Shown here piece by piece: positions 43,213 through 52,258 of a DNA stretch of 64,000 nt. Location: contig NZ_AP018178.1 of assembly GCF_002368195.1 (NCBI RefSeq), positions 4,069,421 to 4,133,420 of the forward strand, read 5' to 3'. This DNA is from Calothrix sp. NIES-2100. Lineage in GTDB: Bacteria > Cyanobacteriota > Cyanobacteriia > Cyanobacteriales > Nostocaceae. The notes beneath the pieces were generated by a model, which saw only the letters and a program-made list of their open reading frames with translations, was not told where the DNA came from and searched no databases. Position numbers and translations under genes: made by a program. How positions within the stretch are numbered: position 1 is the stretch's first letter; every line of letters begins with the position of its first letter.

Positions 43213-43590
43213 TTAAGCAGGCATCATTTGCATAGAACGGCAGGCTTCTGCACACTTGCGGCAAGCGGCGGCGCATTCCATCATTTTAGAATTGTCGCTC
43301 ATTTGTTCACAAGCCATAGCACAGCGATCGCACATTTCTGCACAAAGCATACAAGTGCGTCCCATAAATTCGGAACCACTCATCATCATGTTCATGCACA
43401 TCATGCACATTTCCGAGCAGTCGCGCATCATGCCCATCATGCTCATCATGTTCATGTCCATCTGCTTGCCTTGTGACATAGACATGCAGTTGGTCATGGT
43501 TTCCATGCACATTTTATGACATTCCATGCAAGCGTCCATGCTCTTTTGCATTTCAGTTGTCATGGATTCGTTCATCATCATCATCATCAT
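43213..43590 (-). CDS. Four-helix-bundle copper-binding (Csp/DUF326-type) protein, very Cys/Met rich
   Basis: 125 residues with 16 Cys and about 40 Met. CxxxC and CxxC units (DACMECHKMC, CSEMCMMC, CMLCAEMCDRC, CRKCAEAC) sit on helices, as in copper storage proteins that fill a four-helix bundle with Cu(I). The start is the first ATG of a six-Met run, set by an AGGAGG seven bases before it. No signal peptide is seen, so it is probably cytosolic. The Met density between the Cys pairs is unusual. Its expected partners (copper exporters or regulators) are not in the window. Confidence 0.88.
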   Translation of the reverse strand: MMMMMMNESMTTEMQKSMDACMECHKMCMETMTNCMSMSQGKQMDMNMMSMMGMMRDCSEMCMMCMNMMMSGSEFMGRTCMLCAEMCDRCAMACEQMSDNSKMMECAAACRKCAEACRSMQMMPA

Positions 43591-44596
43591 AGGAAAACCT
43601 CCTAACTAGCTGATGCATTGTGACCAGTCCTTGGTAGGACTTAATTAACACTCTAGACTTATATTTTTGAGTAGTCAATAGTGTTATTACCAGGGTATTT
43701 ATAAGTTGACTATCTCGATATATTTATCGTTAATTGAGATTAATTACACATAATTTAGTGAGGTTTATAGTGGGAATTTTCTGATAATTATTATAGATAA
43801 AGGGATAGAAACTCCCCTAAAAAAGCGGTGTTTTGTTTGATGAATAAATTTGTCAATCTGGGATCAATAATTAGGCTTAAGTCTCAAGATAGATTTTTGT
43901 CAGATTTTTTTAACAAATGTCTATAAAAATATTTGTAAATCGCTCCAAAAAGAGAATTTTTGGAGGGAAGGGATGAAGAGAACTAGTTGTTGATGGTGGT
44001 CAAGGGCGGGGAGACCCATACGTGTCAACTTAACGTGAAACCCTTGCCAAGACGTGATGACCGAATTATCTCACCTACCATCACGATCCGCGTCACCCCA
44101 CCCCAGCTTTGCTAACGCAAAACTTCCCCTCCCCGTTTACGGGGAGGGGATAAAGGGGTGGGGTAAAACGCTTGTGGGATAAGCCTTTTAACTTAAGTTG
44201 ACACCAATGGGGGAGACCCCGCCCCTACAAATATTTATTTTTTCAAATTGGTATGACAAAAAACCTATAAACCGGACAAGGGAAGCTAAAAAAAGCTTAT
44301 TCCTGCATTCAAATGAGAGTCATAACTCACCCTTTTATGAAAAGCCTGCATATAAGGGGATTAAGGAGTGGGTTGCTGTGATTGATGTTGATGCGATCGC
44401 CTTTGTGGGTGAGAGAGCAATGAGTAGGGGCGGGGTCTCCCCGCCCAATAACGTGGTTACCGCGCCCGTACAAAATCAGCGGCGAAAAGTGCGATCGCGT
44501 CGAGGAGATTGGAGAAAACAGCAATCGCAATTGTTAGCTGATTGCAGGCGATCGCGCCATAAAATAAACATAGGCAATAATTGACGCAAAATCAAC
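43591..44596. other. Intergenic region with a miniature element
   Basis: No convincing gene. The first 400 bp are AT-rich and carry the promoter for the copper-binding protein. From 44022 to 44204 lies a miniature inverted-repeat element. An open frame from 44198 to 44584 runs through repeat sequence and GCGATCGC sites and is not believed to be a gene. Confidence 0.6.
44022..44204. mobile_element. Miniature inverted-repeat element, copy 1
   Basis: Ends GTGTCAACTTAA and the inverted TTAAGTTGACAC; about 183 bp, non-coding. Inside is a GGGGAGGGG/CCCC hairpin block. A second copy with the same ends is at 46455-46641. Flanking target duplication is not clear. Confidence 0.75.
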
Positions 44597-45196
44597 ATGA
44601 AATCTCTGCACCGTCCTGATCTCTATGGTTGGTCTTATTTCAATCCGGCAAGAAATATTGATTTTAATGGGGTTGCTTGGATTCGTCCTGGTGGCAATAT
44701 CCTGATTGATCCAGTAGCTTTATCAAACCATGATTGGAATCACCTAGAATCCCTTGGTGGAGTAGCTTGGATTGTACTGACTAATTCCGACCATACTCGG
44801 TCTGCTCAAGAAATTGCTAATCAAACTTATGCCAAAATAGCAGCGCCAGTAGGGGAGAAAGACAATTTTCCCATACATTGCGATCGCTGGCTGGTTGATG
44901 GTGAGGAAGTAGTCCCCGGACTGAAGGTGATTGAACTCCAAGGTTCTAAAACTCCAGGTGAACTAGCGCTGTTGCTAGAGGAAACTACGTTAATTACCGG
45001 GGATTTGGTGCGGGCGCATAAAGCAGGTACATTAACGATATTGCCCAATGAAAAGCTTTTGAACCGAGAACAAGCAGTTGCATCGGTGCATAAATTAGCA
45101 CAATTAGCACAGGTGGAAACAGTGTTAGTTGGTGATGGTTGGTCAGTTTTTCGGGATGGACGCGATCGCTTAAAGGAACTAGTAGCGACATTGTAA
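44597..45196 (+). CDS. MBL-fold metallo-hydrolase-like protein
   Basis: 199 residues. The metallo-beta-lactamase fold is suggested by WIRPGGNILIDPVALSNHD and TNSDHTRSAQEIA, which replaces the classical HxHxDH metal motif (only the DH part remains). ITGDLVRAHKAGTL provides the downstream Asp/His site. Loss of two metal His suggests altered metal binding or a non-catalytic role. It stands alone between repeats. Confidence 0.75.
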   Translation: MKSLHRPDLYGWSYFNPARNIDFNGVAWIRPGGNILIDPVALSNHDWNHLESLGGVAWIVLTNSDHTRSAQEIANQTYAKIAAPVGEKDNFPIHCDRWLVDGEEVVPGLKVIELQGSKTPGELALLLEETTLITGDLVRAHKAGTLTILPNEKLLNREQAVASVHKLAQLAQVETVLVGDGWSVFRDGRDRLKELVATL

Positions 45197-45320
45197 GTAT
45201 AGGGCATGGGGCATGGGGCATGGGGCATTGGGCATTGGGCATTGGGCATTGGGCAATAGTCAGTTGTCCACCTTCCCCTACTCTTCTGCCCCTAGCCCCT
45301 AGTCCCTAGTCCCTAGCCCT
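45197..45320. repeat. GGGCATT/GGGCATG heptamer repeats
   Basis: About ten head-to-tail copies of GGGCATGG/GGGCATT units and then AGTCAGTTGTC and CCCTAGT units lie between two converging genes. Not coding. Confidence 0.85.
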
Positions 45321-45330
45321 ACTGACATAA

Positions 45331-46140
45331 TTAGAATTCAGCATTGGAAGAAGACCGATTGAAAATAGGCGAAAGATAAGCAACCAACGCGCCAATGAGA
45401 AAACCAGCGATATTACGAAATAGAGGTAACCATTCGCTGGTTCTTGTGACTACTGGGCCAATACCGAAGGCAATAAACAAAATGCCCCATAAAGGTGAGA
45501 AAATTAAAGCCCATTGCCAAGCAAAAATTTGTCCTTCTTTTTGGGGTTGAGCCGCAAATCCACAAATAATTCCACCAATAACTGAGGTAACCAGCGTGAG
45601 AATCCACTGTTCTCGTGGTAATCCGGGAACAACTTTGCAACCACCTTGAAGTAAACAACCTTTAACTGAATCTAAGGCTTGGAGAATAGCTTGGTCTTCC
45701 CCTTGTTCGCGGACAAAGTACAAATTGCCAAAACGGGTTTGTAATTCTATCCAAAAAGTCCGGGGTAAAAGTTCATAAACTGCGTCGCCAACACTAAAAC
45801 TGAGAATATTACCACCACGAGAATCGGCAACTAGCAAAATACTTTTGTCATCTAAACCCCAAAAATTGATCACTGCTCGACCTGGAGTCCGGTCATATTG
45901 GGTCAATACTCGCAGTTTCCAGCCAGTTTCAGATTGAAATTCCTCTAAATCGTGAATGAGCTTTTCTTCTTGTACGTCAGTGAGCGATTTCGCTAAGTCT
46001 ACAACCGGAGTTGGAGTACTGGGTAATAATTCCGGATTGTCATAAGCCAGTGCTGGCGGAGAATGCATCACCCAAATTGACCCAGCAAGGAAAAATACGG
46101 CAACAGTTAAGAGAATTCGGCGCCAAAAACAGGACTGCAT
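45331..46140 (-). CDS. TPM-domain membrane protein
   Basis: The start is taken at the ATG at 46140 (MQSCFWRRILLTVAVFF), which opens with a signal helix; the frame runs to 46179. 269 residues. The TPM domain occupies about 35-150: DLAKSLTDVQEEKLIHDLEEFQSETGWKLRVLTQYD, and NFWGLDDKSILLVAD. Two C-terminal helix pairs follow. TPM proteins include photosystem II repair phosphatases in plants; the bacterial role is envelope-associated and mostly unknown. Confidence 0.82.
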   Translation of the reverse strand: MQSCFWRRILLTVAVFFLAGSIWVMHSPPALAYDNPELLPSTPTPVVDLAKSLTDVQEEKLIHDLEEFQSETGWKLRVLTQYDRTPGRAVINFWGLDDKSILLVADSRGGNILSFSVGDAVYELLPRTFWIELQTRFGNLYFVREQGEDQAILQALDSVKGCLLQGGCKVVPGLPREQWILTLVTSVIGGIICGFAAQPQKEGQIFAWQWALIFSPLWGILFIAFGIGPVVTRTSEWLPLFRNIAGFLIGALVAYLSPIFNRSSSNAEF

Positions 46141-46454
46141 GGACTTTTTTATACAAATATCTACAGTAGAAGTGAACAAGTTGTTTTTAAAGGTACAGGA
46201 AAAGTGAGAGTTCTTTACACTTGTTTACTTTACTCTAATCTTGGTGAATTAATCTATAGTCATTGGGCATTGGGCATTGGGCATGGGGCATTGGGCATTG
46301 AAACAATTTTGGATTTTAGATTGAAATCCGGGCATCGCAAATCTAAAATCTAAAATTTCTTGTCCTCCTTGTCCCCCTCATCCACCTCATCTTTCATGAC
46401 GGCAGTTTGCACAACACTGGAAATAGGCAACGTAGTGGCTCCCCCATGCCCATT

Positions 46455-46641
46455 GGTGTCAACTTAACGTGAAACCCGCTTGGTGAAAAGGTTTCGCCCT
46501 CACCCCCAGCCCCTCTCCCCTGGGGAGAGGGGAGCTAGAGATTCAATTCCCCTTCTCCTTGGGGAGAAGGGGTTAGGGGATGAGGGCGTGGGGGATTTGT
46601 ACAACGCTTGCCCGATATAGCTTTCGGCTTAAGTTGACACC
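46455..46641. mobile_element. Miniature inverted-repeat element, copy 2
   Basis: GGTGTCAACTTAA and the inverted TTAAGTTGACACC bound about 187 bp. The left end, up to GTGAAACCC, is the same as in the copy at 44022. The interior differs in part (CCCCTCTCCCCTGGGGAGAGGGG hairpin). GGGCATT heptamers flank both sides. Confidence 0.75.
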
Positions 46642-46693
46642 TATGCCCCATGCCCCATGCCCAATGCCCCATGCCCAATGCCCCATTCCCCTG

Positions 46694-47242
46694 TTACGGC
46701 AAGTCTTCATCATCAAAACTCGTTTCCCAGTCAGAAGTTTCTTTGTAACTGTCGTTATTACGGTAGATTTCTGATTTAGAACGGCGATTTTCTGGTTTGA
46801 GTGCTTCTCGTTCGCGTAAATTGAGGGCGGGTTTTTCCGGAATGGGCAAACGTTCCAGGGGCGATCGCCTAGGAGTTTTTTGGCGCGTGAAGGTTTTCCA
46901 GGCGGTTTTGACACCTACAAAAATGCTGCGTGTGCCTATTTGAACGTTCTGAGCCTGTTTTCTGGCATTATCCAAGCTTTGATCAACTTGTTTAACCACT
47001 TGACTGGCGCTTTTGACACCTTCACTCACATCATCGGTTAAATCAGTGATTTCTAAGCCTGTGTTGCGGATGGCATTCAGAGTAGGTGGTAACTCTCGCG
47101 AGAGGGTATCAAATAATTTTTCTGCACTGCGAGCTGCACGCGCTAATTCTTGCAACACGGGTAGAGCCGCTACTAAAACAGCCGTCAGACTAGCAGCGAC
47201 TAAGAGTATAGAAAGTCCCAGCCAAAACAGCGGATCGATCAC
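46694..47242 (-). CDS. DUF948-type membrane protein
   Basis: 182 residues from a GTG start. A single N-terminal helix (FWLGLSILLVAASLTAVLVAALPVL) is followed by a coiled-coil-like stretch (ELPPTLNAIRNTGLEITDLTDDVSEGVKSASQVVKQVDQSL). This is the DUF948 pattern, also seen in general-stress membrane proteins. It lies 8 bp downstream of a YtxH gene, as these families often do. Confidence 0.82.
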   Translation of the reverse strand: MIDPLFWLGLSILLVAASLTAVLVAALPVLQELARAARSAEKLFDTLSRELPPTLNAIRNTGLEITDLTDDVSEGVKSASQVVKQVDQSLDNARKQAQNVQIGTRSIFVGVKTAWKTFTRQKTPRRSPLERLPIPEKPALNLREREALKPENRRSKSEIYRNNDSYKETSDWETSFDDEDLP

Positions 47243-47250
47243 AATGCTAT

Positions 47251-47631
47251 CTATGAACCTTCTAAATGCTGGGCAAGAGAATCTGAGTCTTCTTCCGTTT
47301 GCGAATCGCTGCTGCGGTTTTCGTCAACGGGTTGCCGTTTTAAGACTTGGCTTTCTCTTTGAGAGGCAACAATACCAGCCGCGATCGCATCTCGCAGTCT
47401 GTCTAAAGTTTCATCCCAGTTACGTAGTGCATTGGCAGAAAGACGATCTGCTTGTAGCTGCACACTTGTTGATAAATCTTCTGCCAATTCTGGCAGGGCA
47501 TCGGCAGATTTTTTTAAAAGTTTACGCGTTTCGCGCCCTGTGCGTGGAGCAACGAGCAAACCGGTCAAGGCTCCAATGGTTGCTCCAAGCATCACACCGC
47601 CAAAAAATACTCCAGAACGGTTGTTAGACAT
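47251..47631 (-). CDS. YtxH-domain protein
   Basis: 126 residues. The family start is GVFFGGVMLGATIGALTGLLVAPRTGRETRKLLKKSADALPEL: a Gly-rich membrane helix plus APRTGRE. The remainder is charged and coiled-coil-like. YtxH proteins are stress-linked membrane-bound proteins. It is co-transcribed with the DUF948 gene. Confidence 0.9.
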   Translation of the reverse strand: MSNNRSGVFFGGVMLGATIGALTGLLVAPRTGRETRKLLKKSADALPELAEDLSTSVQLQADRLSANALRNWDETLDRLRDAIAAGIVASQRESQVLKRQPVDENRSSDSQTEEDSDSLAQHLEGS

Positions 47632-47689
47632 TTTTATATTATTTCTCTCCTTACACTCATTTTAGGTGGGTTTTCTCTCCTTGCAAGAC

Positions 47690-47817
47690 TCAAGTGATTT
47701 TATTTATTGATTGCGCCTGAAGGGGGACAAGGGAACGGGGACAAGGAGGACAAGGAGGACAAGGGAAGGGGGACAAGGGAAAGGGGACAAATGACAATTA
47801 ACTTCATACTTCATCCT
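47690..47817. repeat. GGGGACAAGG-type repeat
   Basis: Purine-rich GGGACAAGGGAA units and CTTCATCCTTCATCC repeats precede the cbiET 3' end. Non-coding. Confidence 0.75.
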
Positions 47818-49041
47818 TCATCCTTCATCCTTCCTTTTATGCCATTGGGTGACAGGAGCCATTGCGCGCCACCCTAAAAATTTACCGATGGGTTCGGCTC
47901 GTTGAATGGCAATGCGGGTGAAGTTGCCCCCAACTTGTTCGTACCATTTAAATAAGGTTTGCTCGCCTTCAATGGTGACGACATTGGCGACTAAACGTCC
48001 ACCAGGTTTTAGCGCTGACCAACAAATATCAAATAATCCATCGGCTGTGACTCCACCACCAATAAAAATAGCGTCTGGTTGGGGTAAATCTTTGAGGGCG
48101 TTTGGCGCTTTCCCGGCAATAATTTGCAGATTTGGTACACCTAAAGCCGCAGCATTATCGGCGATATAGCTCAGCCTGGTAGAATTTTGTTCAATGGCGA
48201 TCGCTCGACATTGCCGATGAGTCCGCATCCATTCTATGGAAATTGAACCACAACCCGCGCCGACATCCCACAGCAGTTCTCCTGGTGTGGGTGCTAAGGT
48301 AGCTAGGGTAATCGCCCTCACTTCTTTTTTGGTTAATTGTCCATCGTGGTGATAAGCGTTATCTGGCAATCCTGGTACTCTGGGCCAAGATACAACCCCA
48401 GGATCGGCAAGACAATTAACTGCGATCGCATTTAAGGGGGCGATGTCTGTTTCACTCCAAGTCGCAGCCGTACCTTCTTGAATGCGTTCCTGTGTGCCAC
48501 CCATCCTTTCTAAAACCGTAATTTTACTGTCTCCATAGCCTCTTTGTGTTAAAATTTTTGCCACAATTGTAGGTGTGTCTTGACCTTCACTCAAAATCAA
48601 TAGCTGTGCCCCAGGATAGATGTAAGACTGAATCAGGGAGGATGGACGACCGCACAAGCTAATTGTTTCCACTTCCGTCAATGACCATCCTAATCTGGCA
48701 CAGGCGAGACTGAAGGCTGAAGGTGCAGGAACGATCGTGATTTCGGTGATGGGAATTTGTCGTGTTAATGTGACACCAATGCCGTAACACATGGGATCGC
48801 CGCTAGCCAGGACACAGACAGATTGACCGCGACGTTGGATAATTTCGGCGATTGAGGTGCTAATCGGCGAAGTCCAGGGGATTCTCTGGCGTTGGTCGTT
48901 GCTAGGAAGCATTGCCAAATGGCGATCGCCTCCAACTATAACTTCAGCTTGATCAATTAGGGAACGGGCGATCGCACTTAACCCCTGTAACCCATCTTCA
49001 CCAATGCCGACGATAGAAAGCCATTTATGTGAGTCTAGCAA
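47818..49041 (-). CDS. cobL: Precorrin-6Y C5,15-methyltransferase (decarboxylating), CbiE-CbiT fusion
   Basis: 407 residues from a TTG start (no ATG is possible nearby). Residues about 8-205 are a tetrapyrrole methylase (CbiE; VLASGDPMCYGIG SAM-binding). About 215-400 are the CbiT methyltransferase (LLWDVGAGCGSISIEW, AIAIEQN, AIFIGGG). The enzyme methylates C5 and C15 and removes the acetate side-chain carboxyl of ring C during corrin formation. It is divergent from cobG-cobH-cobI, all cobalamin genes. Confidence 0.93.
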   Translation of the reverse strand: MLDSHKWLSIVGIGEDGLQGLSAIARSLIDQAEVIVGGDRHLAMLPSNDQRQRIPWTSPISTSIAEIIQRRGQSVCVLASGDPMCYGIGVTLTRQIPITEITIVPAPSAFSLACARLGWSLTEVETISLCGRPSSLIQSYIYPGAQLLILSEGQDTPTIVAKILTQRGYGDSKITVLERMGGTQERIQEGTAATWSETDIAPLNAIAVNCLADPGVVSWPRVPGLPDNAYHHDGQLTKKEVRAITLATLAPTPGELLWDVGAGCGSISIEWMRTHRQCRAIAIEQNSTRLSYIADNAAALGVPNLQIIAGKAPNALKDLPQPDAIFIGGGVTADGLFDICWSALKPGGRLVANVVTIEGEQTLFKWYEQVGGNFTRIAIQRAEPIGKFLGWRAMAPVTQWHKRKDEG

Positions 49042-49059
49042 GTCTTAGATATATAACTC

Positions 49060-49245
49060 CATTAAGGAAATGTTATCAGGTGATGAAAATTATGAACCAT
49101 CGAGAATTCTGACAGGCTTCTCATGCTAAATTACTAAAGCTTGGGGTTGGGAAACTCCGGTGAAATTCCGGGACTGTGCCGCAGCTGTAAAGTAAGTCAG
49201 AATGCCAATTCTCAGGCTATCCTTCAGGATCATATTTCATCTACT
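49060..49245 (+). ncRNA. Cobalamin riboswitch
   Basis: The B12-box region is clear: GGGAAACTCCGGTGAAATTCC, then GGGACTGTGCCGCAGCTGTAA and AGTCAGAATGCC (49147-49207). These match the conserved core of adenosylcobalamin/cobalamin riboswitches. A hairpin (ATCCTTCAGGAT, 49219-49230) follows and may be the expression platform. It precedes cobG, so it should reduce the operon when B12 is plentiful. The 5' border is approximate. Confidence 0.9.
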
Positions 49246-49276
49246 CTCTGCGTTGCACGGGGAAGGAGTTCCAGTT

Positions 49277-50722
49277 TTGCTGTCCGGATTTACCAAATGT
49301 CCAGGCTTGTTTTACGCCACACCTGCTCAAGATGGCATACTATCCCGCATTAGAATACCAGGTGGGATTTTAAATAGTCAACAATGTCGCGCGATCGCAG
49401 ATATAGCTGACCAATATGGCGGTGGTTATGTTGATGTCACTAATCGCGCTAACTTGCAAATTCGGGAAATTCATCAGGGGATCAACGCTCTTGTGTTGAA
49501 GCATGTACAAGATTTAGGTTTAGGTTGTAGTAACACGACTGTAGATCAAATCCGCAATATTATGACCAGTCCGACGGCGGGTATTGATCCCCAAGAATTG
49601 ATCGATACTCGTCCCTTGGTGACAGCTTGGGACAATTACATCACAGCTAATTCCCAATTATCAGGGCTATCTGCCAAATTTAGTGTGTGCTTTGATGGTG
49701 GGGGAATTGTTTCGGTCAGCGATCGCATCAATGATATCGTCTTTGCGGCTGTGTTAGTAGACGGTAAGGTTTACTTCCGCCTTGGTTTGAGTGTCGGCGC
49801 CAAGGGTAAACCAGCCCAGGATACAGGAATTTTATTGTCACCAGAGCAATGTTTGCCGATTTTGATAGCTTTAGCCGATGTTTACCTAGGGTATCTCGAT
49901 CCTAGTAGTAAACACAAACTGCGTCTGCGAGAGGTAATCAACAGTTTGGGCTATGAAAATTATCTGCAACAAGTCCAGCAGCGTCTAGCTTTTCCTCTCT
50001 CCTGCGGGAAAACAGAGACATGGATTGAGAAAACGGCTACAAATTACCACCATATTGGCATTCATCCTCAAAGCCAGCCGAATTTATTTTATTTTGGCGT
50101 TGTTTTGCCTTTAGGTCGGTTAGAAACCATGCAGATATTGGGGTTAGCTGAGTTAGCAGAAAAATATGGTAGTGGGACTCTCCGGCTTACCCCTTGGCAG
50201 AACTTACTTTTAACAGATATTCCCCAACAAGCGATCGCTAATGTTCAAAGTGAAATTTCTGCTTTAGGATTAGATTGTGCCATCAGTAATATTAATAGTG
50301 CATTAGTTGCCTGTTCTGGCAATAAAGGATGTGCAGCTTCTGCAACTGACACCAAAAAAGACGCATTAACATTAGCAGAATATCTCAAAACCCACGTTGC
50401 TTTAGATAGCCCTGTAAATATCCACTTTAGCGGCTGTACTAAATCCTGCGCCCAACATCACCAAAGTGATATTACTCTCCTCGGTGTCACCATTGAAGAA
50501 GAAAATAGAACAGTAGAGGGCTATCGCGTTTATGTAGGTATTGACAACAACGAGCAAAAATTTGGTCGGGAATATCAATTTGTCACTGTGGCGAAATTGC
50601 CCGCATTGATTGAACAGATGCTGCTAGTATATAAAACCCAACGCCTGAACCTGGATGAAACTTTTAAGGAATTTGTCCATCGATATGGTATTAGTCAATG
50701 GTCAATAGTCAATGGTCAATAG
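49277..50722 (+). CDS. cobG: Precorrin-3B synthase (CobG-like)
   Basis: The ATG at 49202 lies within the riboswitch core, so it is rejected. The TTG at 49277 has GGAAGGAG 9-16 bases upstream and fits the family N-terminus (CPGLFYATPAQDGILSRIRIPGG). 481 residues. Sulfite/nitrite reductase-like ferredoxin halves are present. The iron-sulfur/siroheme-type motif CSGNKGCAASA ... FSGCTKSCAQHH carries the Cys ligands. CobG uses O2 to hydroxylate precorrin-3A, marking the aerobic B12 route. Confidence 0.9.
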   Translation: MLSGFTKCPGLFYATPAQDGILSRIRIPGGILNSQQCRAIADIADQYGGGYVDVTNRANLQIREIHQGINALVLKHVQDLGLGCSNTTVDQIRNIMTSPTAGIDPQELIDTRPLVTAWDNYITANSQLSGLSAKFSVCFDGGGIVSVSDRINDIVFAAVLVDGKVYFRLGLSVGAKGKPAQDTGILLSPEQCLPILIALADVYLGYLDPSSKHKLRLREVINSLGYENYLQQVQQRLAFPLSCGKTETWIEKTATNYHHIGIHPQSQPNLFYFGVVLPLGRLETMQILGLAELAEKYGSGTLRLTPWQNLLLTDIPQQAIANVQSEISALGLDCAISNINSALVACSGNKGCAASATDTKKDALTLAEYLKTHVALDSPVNIHFSGCTKSCAQHHQSDITLLGVTIEEENRTVEGYRVYVGIDNNEQKFGREYQFVTVAKLPALIEQMLLVYKTQRLNLDETFKEFVHRYGISQWSIVNGQ

Positions 50723-50803
50723 TCAGTTGTCAGTTGTCCCCCTTGTCTCCCTTTCCCTTGTCTCCCTTGTCCTCCTTGTCCCCCTTCCTAGCCCCCTGCC
50801 TCA
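50723..50803. repeat. AGTCAATGGTCAAT and CTTGTCCTCC repeats
   Basis: Short tandem units fill the gap between cobG and cobH. Non-coding. Confidence 0.75.
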
Positions 50804-51430
50804 ATGCCTGATTACATCCAAGATGCTAAGGAAATCTACCGTAATTCTTTCGCTATCATCCGGTCAGAAGCGAATTTAGAAATATTGCCGCCAGATGTAG
50901 CAAAAGTTGCAGTACGTTTAATTCATGCCTGTGGAATGACGGATATTGTCACTGACTTAGGATATTCACCAACAGCAGTGCAGTCTGGACGGGCAGCTTT
51001 GGCAAATGGTGCGCCTATACTCTGTGATTGCCGGATGGTGGCTGAAGGCATTACTAGGCGGCGATTGCCAGTAAATAACCAAGTTATCTGCACTCTTTAC
51101 GATGCCGAAGTCCCAGAATTGGCGGAAAAAATGGGTACTACGCGATCGGCGGCGGCTTTAGAATTATGGCGATCTCATCTCGAAGGCGCAGTAGTGGCAA
51201 TTGGGAATGCGCCCACAGCCTTATTCCGGTTGTTGGAAATGCTGGATGAGGGTTGTCCCAAACCTGCGGTAATATTAGGTTTTCCTGTAGGGTTTGTGGG
51301 TGCGGCAGAGTCGAAAGCTGCACTAGCAGCAGACAGTCGCAATGTACCATTTTTAACATTACATGGTCGGCGTGGTGGAAGTGCGATCGCCGCCGCCGCA
51401 GTTAACGCCCTAGCAACAGAGGAAGAATAA
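50804..51430 (+). CDS. cobH: Precorrin-8X methylmutase
   Basis: 208 residues. It moves the C11 methyl to C12, giving hydrogenobyrinate. Family marks: RLIHACGMTDIV (catalytic His about 46), ILCDCRMVAEGITRRRLP, AVVAIGNAPTALFRLLEML and PVGFVGAAESKAAL. Located 80 bp after cobG and 3 bp before cobI. Confidence 0.95.
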   Translation: MPDYIQDAKEIYRNSFAIIRSEANLEILPPDVAKVAVRLIHACGMTDIVTDLGYSPTAVQSGRAALANGAPILCDCRMVAEGITRRRLPVNNQVICTLYDAEVPELAEKMGTTRSAAALELWRSHLEGAVVAIGNAPTALFRLLEMLDEGCPKPAVILGFPVGFVGAAESKAALAADSRNVPFLTLHGRRGGSAIAAAAVNALATEEE

Positions 51431-51433
51431 TAT

Positions 51434-52138
51434 ATGTCAACGAAAGGTCGGCTTTATGGAATTGGCATAGGGCCTGGCGATCCAGAACTCTTGACCCTGA
51501 AAGCGCTACGATTGTTACAAGCTGCGCCTGTAATTGCCTATCAATCAGCCACAGATAAAGAAAGTATTGCCAGAAAAATTATCGCGCCATATCTGTCTGG
51601 CAATCAAATTGAGGTACTATATCACCTCCCCCGCGCTTTGGAGCCAGAAAAAGCCAAGTCAATTTACGACCAAGAAGTTGCACCAATTGCGGCACATTTA
51701 GCCGCAGGGCGAGATGTGGTTGTGGTATGTGAAGGTGATCCGTTTTTCTACGGTTCATTTATGTATGTTTTCACCCGGTTATCCCAGGAGTACGAAACCG
51801 AAGTTGTCCCTGGAGTCTCATCACTCATGGCTTGTCCGGTAGCCTTGGGTGTACCTTTCACCTACTACAACGATATTCTCACCGTTTTGCCTGCGCCTTT
51901 ACCAGCTGAAGAACTGATTTCACAACTATTAACAACCGATGCAGCGGCGATTATGAAATTGGGGCGTCACTTTACCAAAGTACGCGATATTTTGCATCAA
52001 TTAGGGTTAGCATCGCGGGCGCTGTATATTGAACGGGCAACGATGGCACAGCAAAGAATTGTACCATTGGATGAAGTTGATCCGGCGGATGTGCCTTATT
52101 TTGCGATGATTATAATTCCAAGTAAGAGTAGGTTATAG
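51434..52138 (+). CDS. cobI: Precorrin-2 C20-methyltransferase
   Basis: 234 residues. A canonical tetrapyrrole methylase: LYGIGIGPGDPELLTLKALR at the N-terminus, VVCEGDPFFYGSFMY and EVVPGVSSLMA. It transfers methyl from SAM to C20 of precorrin-2, giving the substrate line of CobG. Third gene of the riboswitch-controlled operon, 3 bp after cobH. Confidence 0.95.
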   Translation: MSTKGRLYGIGIGPGDPELLTLKALRLLQAAPVIAYQSATDKESIARKIIAPYLSGNQIEVLYHLPRALEPEKAKSIYDQEVAPIAAHLAAGRDVVVVCEGDPFFYGSFMYVFTRLSQEYETEVVPGVSSLMACPVALGVPFTYYNDILTVLPAPLPAEELISQLLTTDAAAIMKLGRHFTKVRDILHQLGLASRALYIERATMAQQRIVPLDEVDPADVPYFAMIIIPSKSRL

Positions 52139-52258
52139 AATGTGAAAATTGTATTAGATTCAGATAAATTAGCTAACATTGAATAGGATTTTTTTAAATA
52201 CCAGAAATGCTAGATAATTTAGTTTGATATTATTAATTTTTACTAAAAATCTACCTTT

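Noticed and set aside
44198..44584. Open frame of 128 codons on the plus strand
   Set aside because: It starts in the right end of a miniature element and runs through repeats and GCGATCGC sites; no domain or Shine-Dalgarno sequence.
46573..46914. 113-codon minus-strand frame overlapping the DUF948 gene
   Set aside because: Shadow of the DUF948 gene end and GGGCATT repeats.
49202..49276. cobG start at the ATG at 49202
   Set aside because: This ATG is within the conserved cobalamin riboswitch core and lacks a ribosome binding site.
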